From: Amaranthus tricolor | Lineage: Eukaryota; Streptophyta; Magnoliopsida; Caryophyllales; Amaranthaceae | Direction of reading: 5' to 3' | Length of the DNA stretch: 64,000 bases | Assembly: GCF_026212465.1 (NCBI RefSeq) | Contig: NC_080057.1 | Span: forward strand, 26,828,147-26,892,146 | Shown: positions 1-12,163 of the stretch, in pieces | Numbering within the stretch: the stretch's first letter is position 1 | Layout: each line of letters starts with the position of its first letter | Translations under genes and position numbers: made by a program | The notes under the pieces: model-generated | Databases searched by the model: none | Told to the model about the DNA's origin: nothing | What the model saw: only the letters and a program-made list of their open reading frames with translations

Positions 1-173
1 GAGCTAGTAAATTTATAGCCTTATGGAAAATGATTACTAAGAGTCTTTAAGCGCAATCATGATATATTGACTGAAGGTCTAAACACCTGCTGCGCTTTAG
101 CAAGCTCTGTATTTCCGAAGTATGGAGTGTCTTTTCAGGTAAAATGTTCTCTTAAACAGTTTGTTTATTTCAG
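1..173. other. Left edge, probably RRC1 intron
   Basis: The bases before the first certain RRC1 exon. A GT follows a CAG at 136-138, and the frame upstream of it is open for about 120 bases. The encoded residues do not look like the SURP sequence expected just before GDTLQRW, so I treat this stretch as intron or unresolved rather than as an exon. Confidence 0.35.
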
Positions 174-883
174 GGTGACACACTCCAGAGATGGAGAACA
201 GAACCTTTCATTATGATAACTGGTAGTGGGAGGTAAATTTATTCTTCTTTTCTTAATTGTATCTTTGTATTATCCTAGAATCTTGGGAGTGCAGGAAGTT
301 GTTTTATCTTTGCGCTTGTTTTATATGCATGTCTATATTGTGTTTGGTTTCAGGTGGGTGCCACCTTCTCTTCCTACAGAAAAAAGCCCAGACCCTGAGA
401 AGGAGTCAGGCGCAACGTATGCGGCAGGACGAAGCAGGGTAGTTCTTCATTTTATGCTCATGGCGAGCTTTATTCTTTTGTAGGCTAGATATATGCATCC
501 GTGCTCCTTGCTCTTGAATTTTGGTCTCTCTTCTGACCTAGGGGAACTCTGCTTTTCTTGTGCAGCGTGTCGAGCTTGAAAGGACACTTACGGATTCTCA
601 GAGGGATGAGTTTGAGGATATGTTACGTGCGTTGACACTGGAGAGAAGTCAGATCAAAGATGCTATGGGGTTCTCTTTGGATAACGCTGATGCTGCAGGG
701 GAGGTATGCATTCTGTGTGTTCAACATTGGGGAAGTAAGTTAGTAGCAGTTGTGAATCAATGTGGTTTTGCAGATATGAAAATTATGGTGTCTGTTCCAT
801 AAATATAAAATTGGCAGTGTATTGTAGATGAACAAGATGTGTGTAAGGGCTAGACTCTAGTACTTGATAGTTGTGTCACTATC

Positions 884-918
<35 letters not shown>

Positions 919-3785
919 TGTTGAGCTTTCTTTTGCGTAAGTAGTGCATTTTTAGATTAGTTACATATTCTACAATGTACACTGACAGATCCTCTGTGTT
1001 GGTTTACTGAAATTGTCTTGGTTTCCCTGACAGATAGTTGAAGTTCTAACCGAATCTCTTACCCTCAAAGAAACACCAATACCCACAAAAGTTGCAAGAT
1101 TGATGCTTGTGTCTGACATCCTTCATAATAGTAGCGCTCCTGTGAAGAATGCATCTGCATACCGTACAAAATTCGAGGCTACATTGCCTACCATTATGGA
1201 GAGCTTCAATGATTTGTACCGTAGCATAAGTGGAAGAATTACTGCTGAAGCTCTCAAGGTTTGTCCTTGATTTGGTAATTGTTTTGTTATATATGCTTTC
1301 TTTTATTTTTTACATTTCTTTTGTTAGGGCCGAATAATCTTTGCTTTCAACGATTTCCCACATCGATTTGTTTTGGTTTGTGTAGCCAACCCTATATTGT
1401 TGGAAATTAAAGCTTTGGCATTGTACATTTATTTTGCACTGATCCAATGTGGATTGAACAATTATAGGAGAAGGTGCTGAAAGTGCTTCAGGTTTGGTCA
1501 GACTGGTTTTTGTTTTCAGATGCATATGTAAATGGATTGCGAGCTACTTTTCTTCGACCTAGTTCTTCTGGGGTTGTTCCTTTCCATTCCATAAGTGGTG
1601 ATGCACCAGAACTGGAACAAAAGATAGGCCGTGCTGAAAATGTGAGTGATGGGATCAAGGCTAACCAGGATGTGGCATTGGCTATGGGCGAGGGAGCTGC
1701 CATGAAAGAGCTGCTAAGTCTCCCTCTTCCTGAGCTGGAGAGGCGCTGTAGGCACAATGGACTTTCGCTTGTTGGGGGAAGAGAAATGATGGTTGCACGA
1801 TTACTTTATCTCGGAGAAGCTGAGAAGCAACGGGGATCTGAACTGGAAGAGGACTTGAAATATGCACAGACCCATCTAAGCACAAATAGATATGCGAATG
1901 TGCAGAAAGACACAAATGCTGAGATGGAGGCTGGAAGATCATCAGCTTGGAACTATTATGGGGATGATGTGATCTCTGAAGCAAGAGAGCCAAATAGTCT
2001 GCCGGCATCACTTTCTATTCCACAACCTGAACTGAAAGCATTCAAGGAGAAAGCAGAAAATCTTTTACCAGCTTCAAAATGGGCTCGTGAGGACGATGAT
2101 GGTGAGCCTAATCAAAGTTCTAGAGGTTTGGGGTTAAGTTACTCATCATCTGGGAGTGAGAATGCTGCAGATGATCTTGGTAATGCTGAGGATGACGAGC
2201 TTGCAGCTCAGACTAGTACTGCAACTCAACCTGAAATCACCATTAATGAAGAACAGCGGTTAGTTCTGCTGTTTTACTTATTTCTTTTTTCAGTTTTATT
2301 TTGTTATGGCTCCCTTACTGGGTTCTTCACTTGTATTAGTCTGTATTTTCCATAAGAACTCCAAGAGATGTTAATTATTGCATGATTACGACATGGTTGT
2401 AATCTTATTTCCCTCTGACTATTAAACCCTGATCACCAGTGTGCCTGGTTTTCATTTTCTTAAATTGTAGTTGCATATATGGTGACTTCATACATGTTTG
2501 ATGTTTGGCTCTATTCCTTCAGACAAAAAATGAGACGTCTAGAAGTTGCATTGATGGAATATCGGGAGTCACTGGAGGAAGGAGGTGTCAAAAGTCCAGA
2601 GGACATTGAGCGGAAGGTTGCTGTTTATAGGAAACGCCTGGAATCAGAGTACGGTTTGTCAGATTCGGGCAAAGATCTTTCCAGGAGTAGTAAGCTCTTT
2701 CCCTTTGTACTTTATACATGCCAAGATTTTTATTTTATACTGTTTAATACTATTTTTATTTTATATTTCTGCTGGATTCCATTTGTCCTTAAATTCTTAT
2801 TTATTCTTTTCTGTTGGTTTATATATTTTACCCTCCCTTCCAGAAGTAAGAGCTTAAGCATGTTTACAGGTCCAATATGTGGGTTTTCCCGGTCCATTAA
2901 GTTCAAGTAAGTTTGAATAAGAGTGAATAAAGGCATTAGGTTCAAATAAGGGTTGCCCAAGTGCAATTGACAACTATAAATTCTATTATGGGCCAACAAG
3001 ATCAGATAAGGGCTAGTAACTTTATGCGAGCCATGCTAATTGGATAATTTTAAATGTCATAGCTAAAACCAACTTAAATGATCGGGTTAATTAGTATGCT
3101 AATTAGTATTGTTAATGGTGGTCACTAATTGTCGTGTCATGGAGCATGGTTTTGGTTTCTTGTCAACATTTACACACTGAAGTCTAAAAGCTTCTATTTG
3201 GAGTGGATCTTGGTATGGGGTCTTTATATGAAGTCTTGATAAGCTAAACCAAGCTTTTTTGGTTTGTTGAATGCATTAGCTGACCTAGAAGTCGTGGAAC
3301 TTTTATTTTGGTTGCTTATATTTTGACCAGGGTCATATGATTTGCCAATCTCCTTGCTAACCGCGAATCGAAAAAAGCCAATTATGGTCGGTTTTGTGCT
3401 ATTCTTGGGAAAATTTGAGCGGATTGCAAATTCAAAAAGCAAATTAGCTAGTGAATTATGTTACACTAATTTTGATTCACTGTTCATCAGTTGATGCTGA
3501 TGTATTGTGTCAATGACTGCTGCAGAAAGAACATCTGAGCGAAATCATCGTGAATCTTCTCGAAAACGACAGCGCAGCAGGAGTCGAAGTGGGAGCCTGC
3601 CCCGAAGAGGGTCAAATAGGGAGAAGGAAGATGTCGATAGGGATTACCGTGCCAAAGAGAGGGCTAAATCTCATGATTCAGATAGCGAGAGGAACAGGAG
3701 CAGAAGTAGAGATCGCGAGAGGAGTGGTGGTCTTGAAAGGGATGATAGCCAAAGAGACAAGGATAGACGACGAAGGATAAGGTGA
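174..3785 (+). CDS. RRC1: RRC1/U2SURP-type splicing factor, 3' part
   Basis: This is the C-terminal 574 residues of a nuclear U2 snRNP-associated SR-like protein (plant RRC1, human U2SURP/SR140), which acts in pre-mRNA splicing; Arabidopsis RRC1 is linked to phytochrome signalling. Coding exons that join in frame with GT-AG borders: 174-232, 354-438, 566-703, 1034-1258, 1468-2258, 2523-2689 and 3526-3785. The first begins GDTLQRWRTEPFIM, a family hallmark just after the SURP module. Exons 3-5 encode the CID fold (TLTDSQRDEFEDML to WSDWFLFSDAY). A SAP-like stretch (LPELERRCRHNGLSLVGGR) and an acidic Ser-rich linker follow. Exon 6 is a cwf21-like helix pair (RRLEVALMEYRESLEE), and the last exon is an Arg/Ser/Asp-rich RS tail ending at TGA 3783-3785. 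The RRM and most of the SURP lie left of the window. The family call is very secure; exon borders are by eye. Confidence 0.93.
1335..1467 (+). repeat. Fragment like a plant LINE/RTE 3' end in RRC1 intron
   Basis: Intron sequence with the phrase gatttgttttggtttgtgta followed by a TTGG/TTGT-rich tail. It resembles the three tandem copies at 19249-19460 and the commonly seen 3' ends of plant RTE-type LINEs. It lies directly upstream of the acceptor of exon 1468-2258. Assignment to RTE is from memory of that consensus. Confidence 0.4.
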
Positions 3786-5194
3786 TGGTGGTAGTTTTTC
3801 GTTGCTTCTGAACAGATTCGAGCCTACTAAATGAAATTGGTGTTGATCGACTGTAAGGTTGCGAGTTGCAAGCGGATATATTGCTTTGTACTTGAATCAG
3901 GAATTAGTCCAAAGATTGATATGATAAGGAACTTTTGAAGTATATTTATTCCATTTTGTTATGTAGAGGTGGATAAATGAGTTTATTAATCTGAATCTGT
4001 TTCTGACCCGATAACATGAAAGTGAATTATCATCTCTTGTTTACAAAGGTACAAGCTTTGACCCGAATAATAAATTACATGACAACTAAATGTTCACCTC
4101 TACTTATAAGATACTCCTATAACCCTTGAGGATGTATGATATTTAGCAAAAATGACTTGTTTTGTTTTTCTCATTTTGTTATATAATTTCTTCATGATTC
4201 TTTTAAAGGTGTATTAAGCCATGCAACTTTATTGTTGCTGGTGAACACTAATAAAAAGTTATTTCTTATTGACCTTCTTTAGTAGCAGTCTAGCAGACAT
4301 CATATATTGTTAAGAGTCAATTAGAAATATGTGTTTTGAGTAAGATCAAGGATATGCTATAGACTCTCATACAATTTATATTACTTTATCATGTTTGGGT
4401 TATTTTAAATTTGTGTAAAGTTGAATATACACGTTTATTGTTAATGACCAATCACAAATAATATATACTTTTTAGTCTTGTTAATTTTGCTATATTGTAG
4501 AAATCAAAGTAAGAATTTTTTGTAAATTGTGTTGCAAAATGATATTTTTGTAGTTGTGTAACAATATTAACAGTACAAAGAGAGTATATTGATGATTATA
4601 TAAGTCAAATAAACAAAATGAGATCGTGTATAATTCTACCAACTAGTTAAGCTCAAATCCACTAAATTATTCCTTCGTGGCATCCAATTTACTCCTTATT
4701 TTTGGCACGACGACTAAAAAATTGTGTGTAATGTGATGGTTTAAAATAGTGGCGTATATAAAAATAAAAAATCTTGTGAAAAGTAAAAGTGATGATATCA
4801 TATTTAAAAATAAAAATAATGCAGATTAATTATAATACAATAGGAAAAAGTAAGGTACATTGAGTATATCAGACTAGTAAACAAGTTCTAAATAAGGACA
4901 TAATTGCATAAAAGTCAAGTTTAAGTCTTTACTCTTAAATTAAGTGGCCGAACATTTAGGTAAGACATTGAGATGTAGATTAAAAAGGTTGTTGGCAGCA
5001 CTTACCTGACTTAGTTAACTAAAATTGTAAACTTGTAATAAAGACCTTTTCTCATATACAAAATCATGTCATTATCCGGTGATTTTCACCGGAATTTGCT
5101 GAAGTCAGATGTACCTACAAAATTTTATCTTTATAAGAATAAGATACAGTTTTGATTGACCTTTATTGCAAATATCATCTTACAGTAATACATC
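3786..5194. other. Intergenic between RRC1 and the LTP gene
   Basis: AT-rich spacer. The first 150-200 bases are probably the RRC1 3' UTR. I see no coding region, RNA gene or complete transposon in the rest. Confidence 0.6.
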
Positions 5195-5196
5195 TA

Positions 5197-5329
5197 CTTC
5201 CTCCGTTTTTTTTCAGACGAAGGAGTTAAATAGGTTATTATGTTGTCTATTTACCAAGTATAATTTGTTCCTCATATTTCGTGTCAAAATAAGTGTCGTA
5301 ATAAATAAGAATACATGTGACGGAGGAAG
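5197..5329. mobile_element. Stowaway-like MITE, 133 bp
   Basis: Terminal inverted repeats CTTCCTCCGT and ACGGAGGAAG, flanked on each side by the dinucleotide TA (5195-5196 and 5330-5331), as expected of Tc1/mariner-type Stowaway MITEs. It is non-coding and lies about 310 bp upstream of the TATA box of the LTP gene. Confidence 0.75.
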
Positions 5330-5638
5330 TATAAGAAAGATAAATAATTTAATGAGTCGTTTTACTGCATGCAATTATAATAAAAAATCATCATCATCAT
5401 TATCATCATCTTACCCAATGTATCCGGTGCTAGGAAGAGAAGAAAGACGACAACTCATACCTATAAAAAAGAGTGCGGTCAAAAAATCCCTCGGCTCAAG
5501 AATAATTTAGAATTCAGCTCGTCAAAAACCAGAATGCAACAAGTAGGAGCATTCAATTACCAACAACAATCAAGACTCAACTACAAACCCCGAACCTAAT
5601 TACAACACATTAGTAGCTTCCTACTCATTTTACTTCTC

Positions 5639-5646
5639 TATAAATA
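5639..5646 (+). promoter_or_regulatory. TATA box of the LTP gene
   Basis: TATAAATA 69 bp upstream of the ATG at 5715, a normal plant TATA-to-ATG distance. Upstream, 5332-5638 holds an ATC microsatellite (about 5390-5415) and otherwise nothing recognised. Confidence 0.7.
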
Positions 5647-5714
5647 TCACAGAATCAATGTATTCATACCAAATATCTAATCAAAATCCATCACCTTGAT
5701 ATCAAATTATAAGC

Positions 5715-6244
5715 ATGGCTAACCTAAGACAGTTATGTGCACTTGTTTTGTGCATCTTTGTGGCTGCATTACATGCACAGGTATGGGCGGACCCAAGTGC
5801 CCTCTTATGCCCGCACCTAAAGGCAGGCAGAGGGGTATTTTGAATATATTTTTATGATAACTTTGTACGTATGTGCATGTTTTATATTGGATTTATAGTT
5901 TTGTATCTACTAGTTATTTGACTCTTGCGGGTTTTCTTTTTTCTGGATTCGCACAGGCTGTGATAAACTGCGGTTTGGTCTCCGAGAACCTTGCGCCATG
6001 CCTTGCATTCCTAGAGAGCGGTCAAGGACCGTCCGCAGCTTGCTGTAATGGTGTTAAAACCCTTAAAACTATGGCTGCTACTGTCCAGGACAGAAGAACT
6101 GCTTGCAGGTGCATGAAATCTACTGCTGCTGCTATTCCTGGTATCAGCCAGAAGTACACTGCTGCACTTCCTAGCAAATGTGGAGTTAGTCTTCCAGGAG
6201 CAGTTGGGCCCCAGACAGACTGCAATCAGTATGCTTCCTTCTAA
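5715..6244 (+). CDS. Non-specific lipid transfer protein (type 1-like)
   Basis: A small secreted lipid-binding protein, 117 residues as modelled. Exon 1 (5715-5780) encodes a hydrophobic signal peptide (MANLRQLCALVLCIF...). Exon 2 (5957-6244) encodes the mature protein with the eight-cysteine nsLTP pattern: C, APC, the CC pair, CRC, KCG and DC. The joint is in phase 0, with GT at 5781 and CAG before 5957. nsLTPs bind acyl lipids in the apoplast and serve in cuticle building and defence. Oddity: most type 1 genes have a single intron near the stop codon, not inside the signal peptide. A GTATGC just after the last cysteine could be that usual donor, in which case the QYASF tail is intron read-through and a short 3' exon was missed. 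Exon 1 and the intron both end in GCACAG. Confidence 0.88.
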
Positions 6245-6725
6245 CTTATTCATTTCCGCAATGCCATTTAATAGATCCCTAATTAGCTGGGGTTCAAGGT
6301 ATTGGTATTTGGTAACGTATCACAAGTCTTTAACTATCAGGTTAAGCTAGTTGCGCTAACGATTTAAGCTCCGGTTGATCTTATATATTCTATCAAGTCT
6401 ATTGACACGAGAATGCAACACATGTTCTCCTCATACATGATGCTAAATATTCCAAATGCTTAAATTGATTGTTAAAACCTCACGATATGTTATATACTCT
6501 AACAAAATATATGCAGCAAAACCCGTTAAAAATAAAAGTTATTATTTTCAACTGACTCTAGATAACAAACATGATCTAGAATTTAACATTTAGGGGTATT
6601 GATTGAAAACCTATCAATATTAAACTATGTAACATATAACAAAAAAAAAAATATAGAAAACAAAATTTTTCAACACATGACGTGAAAAGGTGAGTGTTCA
6701 ATCTTAGATTCACACTTACAACATT
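6245..6725. other. Spacer 3' of LTP with repeat remnants
   Basis: At 6405-6515 are two short stretches (gcaacacatgttctcctcat, and gatatgttatatactctaac) also found in the repeat at 50030-50140, in a different order, so a decayed or rearranged copy of that repeat. Nothing coding seen. Bases 6723-6725 (ATT) are the left target duplication of the following CACTA element. Confidence 0.5.
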
Positions 6726-7050
6726 CACTACAAAAAAATAATAAAATGGCGACAAACCATTTCATCGCCATTTGATAGCTAAACGGTCAAAGTAGGTCTG
6801 GCGACGGGCTGGCGACGAGATACGAGGTGGTCGCTATTCCTTTCGTCGCTAATCTCAAAATGGACACCATTTCCTCGCCTTTTCTTAGCGACCAATTTGC
6901 GACCCAAATCCCGTTGCCAAACTGGCGACCACCATCTTCTAGCTATTTAGTCGCCACCGGGCGACCACCATGTCGTAGCTGTGTCGTCGCCTGCCTATCA
7001 GCCTGCTTAGCGACCCGCTTTCCGTCGCCAACTGTCGCCTATTATATTTA

Positions 7051-7053
7051 CTA

Positions 7054-7105
<52 letters not shown>

Positions 7106-7167
7106 TGTTGTAATATTAAAATAAATATATATACACATAAAACAAGTAACTAAAAATAAAGAGCTGG

Positions 7168-7257
<90 letters not shown>
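7051..7257. repeat. (TA)n microsatellites
   Basis: Two long TA runs (about 7055-7100 and 7171-7257) inside the CACTA element, separated by AT-rich sequence. Their length makes assembly slippage possible. Confidence 0.9.
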
Positions 7258-7265
<8 letters not shown>

Positions 7266-8073
7266 AGTTTATGTACAAAGTCACAAAAAGTACATATATT
7301 TAATCATTCATTTGGAAGAGAAGATTGTTACAAATTGAGATGGGATTGAATGAATTTTAAAAAAGAGTTCTCGTTCTCTTTGAATTTGTTCCGTCAGCCT
7401 TTGGTGAGTCTCATAGTAGTCTGAACATTTCGCATTTGCACCGCTTTCCTTAATTGATTATTGAACTTCATTTACCATTTGCACCGCTTCCCATAATTGA
7501 TTATTGAACTCCATAGGCTGTGGCTCTTTGACCTTTCGATTGTTCTTGAAATATTAAAAAAAAAAGATTTAAAACTAAATATGAATATAAGAAAAAACTG
7601 GAAAATATTAGCACTAAACATGTTTCAAAAATGCCATTATTCGAAAATATTAAAAAAACATAAAAATATGTCGAAAATAACATAAAACAAAATCTAGGAA
7701 AAAAAAAACATTAAACATGCTCAAGTTATACCGAAATTCGGAATTGATAAAAAAAAAAAGCATCATGAAACAAAATATTATCATAATCATCAAGAACATT
7801 GAAAAAATACAAAAAAATATATAATAAATACTAACCTTTTAATAACAAGATGAGAATTTTAGAGTTGAAAATAAGTTGTAACCACAAGATGATGAGGATA
7901 AGATTAAGAAAGAAAAGAAAATAAATAGAGATTGAGAATAATGGATGAAAAGAAAAAATGGAGTTGGAAACTTCATAACGCGTATAAGGAATGAAGAAGT
8001 ATAAGGTAAGTGAAGACAGACTTGTAGCAAATGAGAAATGAGAGTAGGATACACGGCTTTTATAATCAATATT

Positions 8074-8250
8074 TAGCGACCGCCAGGATGGTCGCTGGTT
8101 GGTCGCTAAAGCATTGACATGACAGGAGGTTTGACTCTCTGATCTTAGCGACCGGCAGGTTGGTCGCTAGGTGGTCGCTCTGCCTTGGAAATGAAAAAAG
8201 TTTGCGTGCTGCAGTAAGGAAAAAATCGGCTGGCAGTATTTTTTTAAAAA

Positions 8251-8281
<31 letters not shown>

Positions 8282-8309
8282 GTTATTTTCATTATTATTA
8301 TTATTATTG

Positions 8310-8344
<35 letters not shown>

Positions 8345-8378
8345 GTTATTTTCATAATAATAATAATTATTATTGTTA

Positions 8379-8445
<67 letters not shown>

Positions 8446-8520
8446 TTATTTTTATGTGTTATTATTATTATTGTTGTTGTTGTTATTATTATTATTACTG
8501 CAAAATATTAATAATTCGGA
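8074..8520. repeat. Internal inverted copy of the CACTA 3' region
   Basis: The segment with GTCGCT motifs, then ccttggaaatgaaaaaagtt and a long ATT microsatellite is the reverse complement, with some changes, of 10020-10300 (ATT run, then aacttttttcatttccaagg and the motifs). The two arms enclose the TNP2 remnants. Confidence 0.75.
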
Positions 8521-8678
8521 GGAATATAATAAAATTGTATTAAATATTATAAAATATTAAATAATTACATATAAATAATTAAACTACTCTTCATCACTAA
8601 AATACTCGTTGTTCTCAACATCTTCATCTAAACAATGGATCATATAATTGACGTGCTTGACTTGCCAACACAAATGGA

Positions 8679-9467
8679 TCATATAAACAATACTATTGAC
8701 ATTTGAAAAACGTTACTCGTTTGATAGGTTACTCGTTTTTCGTTTATACCCTTGATGTGATCCTTTGTTTTACTTGGCACACACAACAAAGTGTTTGTTT
8801 TCCAATATGGCAAATTCCAAAATATGCTCCTCTTCTTCCATCCTGCAGAGTACTTAATAACCTCTTTATTATGTTCCGATGCATTTTCTTCAAGCAATTG
8901 ATCAAGCAATTCATTTCCAGTTCGAATAATAGGTGGATCTCTTTTCTCAATATGGCCTGATCTGAAATTTATTCTATTTCTCCTATAGGGACGACTTCTA
9001 TCTAAATTCCTTCTATACAGTCAAACCAACACATCTTCAGGTTATGAGTAAGGTAAAAGGCTTGTGAATCATCCATGTAGTAAGGGCAAGCATATCGGCC
9101 CGCCGTACTCCACCCGGACAACATCGAATAAGCTGGAAAGTCATTGATTGTCCACATTAAAGCTCCTCGCAGTTGAAAATTCTCCTTTCTTGACACATCT
9201 AATGTACATATCCCCTCCTTCCACAACATATTCAGCTCTTGTATTAGTGGTTGAAGATATAAGTCAATGTTGTGCTTTGGATTACCGCGAGACCTTATTC
9301 CCCCAATATATCAAACATCCGTTAGGACAACAATCTATCTTCCCAACGGGTAATCCAAAGGCAGATATTTGTTTTTTCGTTTCGTAGAAGCTGTTTACCA
9401 TCGTATTCTCTTCTGATAACACTTCGTTCACAATAGCACAAATATCATGCACCATCTGGAAACACAC
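8679..9467 (-). pseudogene. TNP2 transposase remnants
   Basis: Three minus-strand blocks in the order expected of plant CACTA transposases (tnp2 family). Block 1 (9467-9282) has SFYETKKQISAFGLP and NGCLIYWGN. Block 2 (9229-9002) has WTINDFPAYSMLSGWSTAGR followed by ACP. Block 3 (8909-8679) has GWKKRSIFWNLPYWKTN. The blocks sit in different frames and are separated by stops, the upstream and downstream parts of the roughly 800-1000-residue transposase are missing, and the second cysteine of the expected ACPxC motif is replaced (ACPYY). It cannot encode a working transposase; movement of this element needs one supplied in trans. Confidence 0.85.
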
Positions 9468-10019
9468 TAAAATTCATTTTTAACACCTAAATATAATATA
9501 ATAATATAATTATTCAACTGATTAGTAAGTTAATGACAATAAAAATATATATAAAACAATTCATGAAAGTAACAATATATGATAATAATATAATTATTCT
9601 AATAACAATTATTAAGGAAAATTAATGACAATTAAAATAAAATATAAAACAATAAAAGAATATAAAAAACTCAAGTAAATAACAAACGAAATAAAATATG
9701 TACTAATTAAATAAAAAACCTCTACTAATTCTTTAGTTACCGAAATATACGATACACAATAATTCTGCGTGTTATTTATAGAAAATATGGCGACAACACG
9801 GCCATGAGAAACCCATCGCCATGTTTTCAAATTCAAATTGAAAAAGTGGCGGCGACCATATGGCTTCCAAACCACCGTCGCCTATGTTTATTAAAAAAAA
9901 AAAATTTACGGTCTACTTGGCGACTAAATCGCGACCACAACTTGAATGTCGCAAAGAGTTATTTAAAAAAAAAAAAAAAAATTGGTGATCATAGGGGGCG
10001 ACCACATAGCTTGTCGCCA

Positions 10020-10055
10020 GATAATTAAAATAATAATAATAATAATAATAATGAA

Positions 10056-10114
<59 letters not shown>

Positions 10115-10300
10115 CGTTGTAATAATACTAATACTAATAATAAAATAATATTAATAATAATAATAATAATAATAATTTTAAAAAAATATTGCAAGCCGAT
10201 TTTTTCCATACTGCGCACGCAAACTTTTTTCATTTCCAAGGACCAGCGACCGGAATCCTCGTCGCTAACTATTTTTGGAAAAAATTAAAAAATTAAAAGC
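10020..10300. repeat. (AAT)n run and 3' arm of the internal inverted repeat
   Basis: AAT/ATT microsatellite (about 10027-10175) followed by the 80-bp unique stretch that is the inverted partner of 8181-8260, then subterminal GCGAC motifs. Confidence 0.75.
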
Positions 10301-11379
10301 TTTTAGCGACGGATTAGCGACAAAAGCCTCGTCGCTAAATATTAAAAAAAATAAAAATTTAAAAGCATTGAGCGACGGATTGGCGACGAAAATGCCCGTC
10401 GCTATTTTGCTTTTCCATTTGGCGACGTTGGTTGCCCTCGCCTATCGGTCGCCACTGGCGACCAACCAACCATTGCTATTTCGATAGGTATTTGTAGTGA
10501 TTAATAAAAACTGCACATGATTTAATTAACCATTATACTAAATTCCAACCATAATGAAAAACCATATAAAAGGCCAACAATAATAGAAAACTTTTCACAA
10601 GAAGGATAGATATATACACTCAATTGATTCAAAGCTAATAGTTTTTCAATTTCTGATAAAATTCTACTTCTTTTTGTGTTGCAGGGTAAACTAGACTAAA
10701 GTTTCAACGAGTGAATCGAAATTTAACTAGTGAAAGTTTTAGCAACTTTCTGATTATCAAATTGTCATCGGAAAGATATACATCTTAGTAAACTACGTGT
10801 GTAATTTTTATTGTTTTCTGTGTATTTTTCTTGTGTTTATTATAACAATATTATTATAATGTAATTATCATCAAGACTGATGTAAATTCTAAAGCGTACA
10901 CTTATATGCTAATAAAATGTCTCTTTTAATTATTAAAACTTTTTTATTTACGTGAAGTTACAAATAATTATTATATAAGGATAGAAGTTGTGTACATTGC
11001 ATCTCAAAAACCAAGACATGTTGAATATTCTTCACTGAACTTAGTTCATTGAAAGATGTAAAGCACAAAGAGTAGTTAAAAAATAGGATACTTGAATTCT
11101 TCATACAAGTAGACCAAAAGAAATTGACTTTTTTAATAAAATAGTCGAGTTTGACACTTGACTGTAAATATTTATGAGCCCCTTATATTAAAAATCACTC
11201 CATAATTAGAGTAGGTGTATATTTTATTCATTTGTATATAATAATTGTTATTCTAGGGTTATGAAAAAACTTTTTTATTTGTTATCACATTGGGATAAAG
11301 TGGCATACATTCGACACTTTCGAATCTAATCATGCAGTAATGGCAGTATATATATTAGTAGCAAGTGTTCTATGAGACT

Positions 11380-11600
11380 ATCTCACCAGGAGAACTCGTA
11401 CATTCAGTCAATTTCTTTAATTAATCAATTTAAGATTGTAGGTGACTACCTAAAAATCATAAGAGATCAATTTAGGACTATAAAAAGTGATTATTTTAAA
11501 ATTATAATTGGTTATTTTAACATTATAAGTGATCACTTTTAAAATTATAGGTAAATTTTGTCAATCTAATAGAGATAATTTCACATTAAAATCGTTAATT
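11380..11600 (+). repeat. MITE-like repeat with GAGAC/GTCTC end
   Basis: Starts near tatgagactatctcacc, with an interior rich in phrases of the type 'aaaattataagtgatcac'. A recognisably related copy lies in the opposite orientation at about 17875-18105 (tatgagaccgtttcac and the same interior phrases when reverse-complemented). Exact ends and target duplication not resolved. Confidence 0.5.
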
Positions 11601-11721
11601 TGAAAATTAATGTTATGTTATTGAGATTTGAAATAATGAAGTGTGTAACCTTACAAAGCACAAGCAAATGCAGGAATTCAATTGCTCATTTAAACAAAAG
11701 TTTCATACGCAATAAAAAATA

Positions 11722-11978
11722 CTTTCTCTGTTCCAATTTACTTGCAATATTTGCTTTTCATGCAGTTTAATGCACTAATTCAATCTTTAATATCTCTAAT
11801 TATGTATGCTAAAAAATCATAAAAATTTAATATTAATAATCTTTATAATGAGACGAATCAAACAAGATCTCACATGGCTATATTTTAATCTATAGATTAA
11901 AAAATAATTACAAATTAAGAATGATGAATGAATAATATTATTATTAATAATGCTGCAACTGATATGAAACGAAAAAAG
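11722..11978. mobile_element. Stowaway-like MITE, family shared with 23098
   Basis: Flanked by TA on both sides (11720-11721 and 11979-11980), starts ctttctctgttcc and ends in a decayed inverted terminus. Its interior (cataaaaatttaatattaat, tctttataatgagacgaatc, aatctatagattaaaaa) is shared with 23098-23335, which shows a dispersed family rather than chance. Confidence 0.65.
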
Positions 11979-12163
11979 TATATTATAAAATAAAATTTAA
12001 ACTACGTTAGTTTTACGCATAATCTGCAAAAATACACACGCAAAAATAGTAAGTGGGTTACGGGTAGCCATCTTTATATGTTATGTCGTTGGTCATCCTC
12101 TATATACATATAATTCTTCGATATTCGCACATAGAAAAAATCACACATAGAAACGTAAATTAT

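Larger units (their letters stand above)
6726..10499 (-). mobile_element. CACTA (En/Spm-type) transposon, defective, 3774 bp
   Basis: Begins CACTACAAAAAAATA and ends TTTGTAGTG, the CACTA hallmark, with a 3-bp target duplication ATT at 6723-6725 and 10500-10502. Subterminal zones (about 6750-7040 and 9780-10490) are packed with short motifs around GGCGAC and GTCGCT in both orientations, the usual transposase binding-site arrangement. The middle holds decayed TNP2 coding remnants on the minus strand, long AT and ATT microsatellites, and a third motif cluster at 8074-8181. No intact ORF, so non-autonomous. Strand is given by the TNP2 remnants. Confidence 0.92.
10503..12160. other. Intergenic, AT-rich, with MITEs
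   Basis: No gene recognised. Contains a repeat at about 11380-11600 and a Stowaway-like element at 11722-11978, listed separately. The rest is AT-rich unique-looking sequence. Confidence 0.55.

Noticed and set aside
1..138. An RRC1 exon ending at 138
   Set aside because: A donor-like GT is present and the frame is open for about 120 bases, but the residues do not match the family sequence expected just before GDTLQRW.
5166..5510. 114-codon frame upstream of the LTP gene
   Set aside because: It overlaps a Stowaway MITE and an ATC microsatellite and has no domain.
8160..8357. Frame with long Leu or Ile runs
   Set aside because: It is translation of the ATT microsatellite in the CACTA element.
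9913..10239. Minus-strand frame with Tyr runs
   Set aside because: Translation of the AAT microsatellite; no gene.
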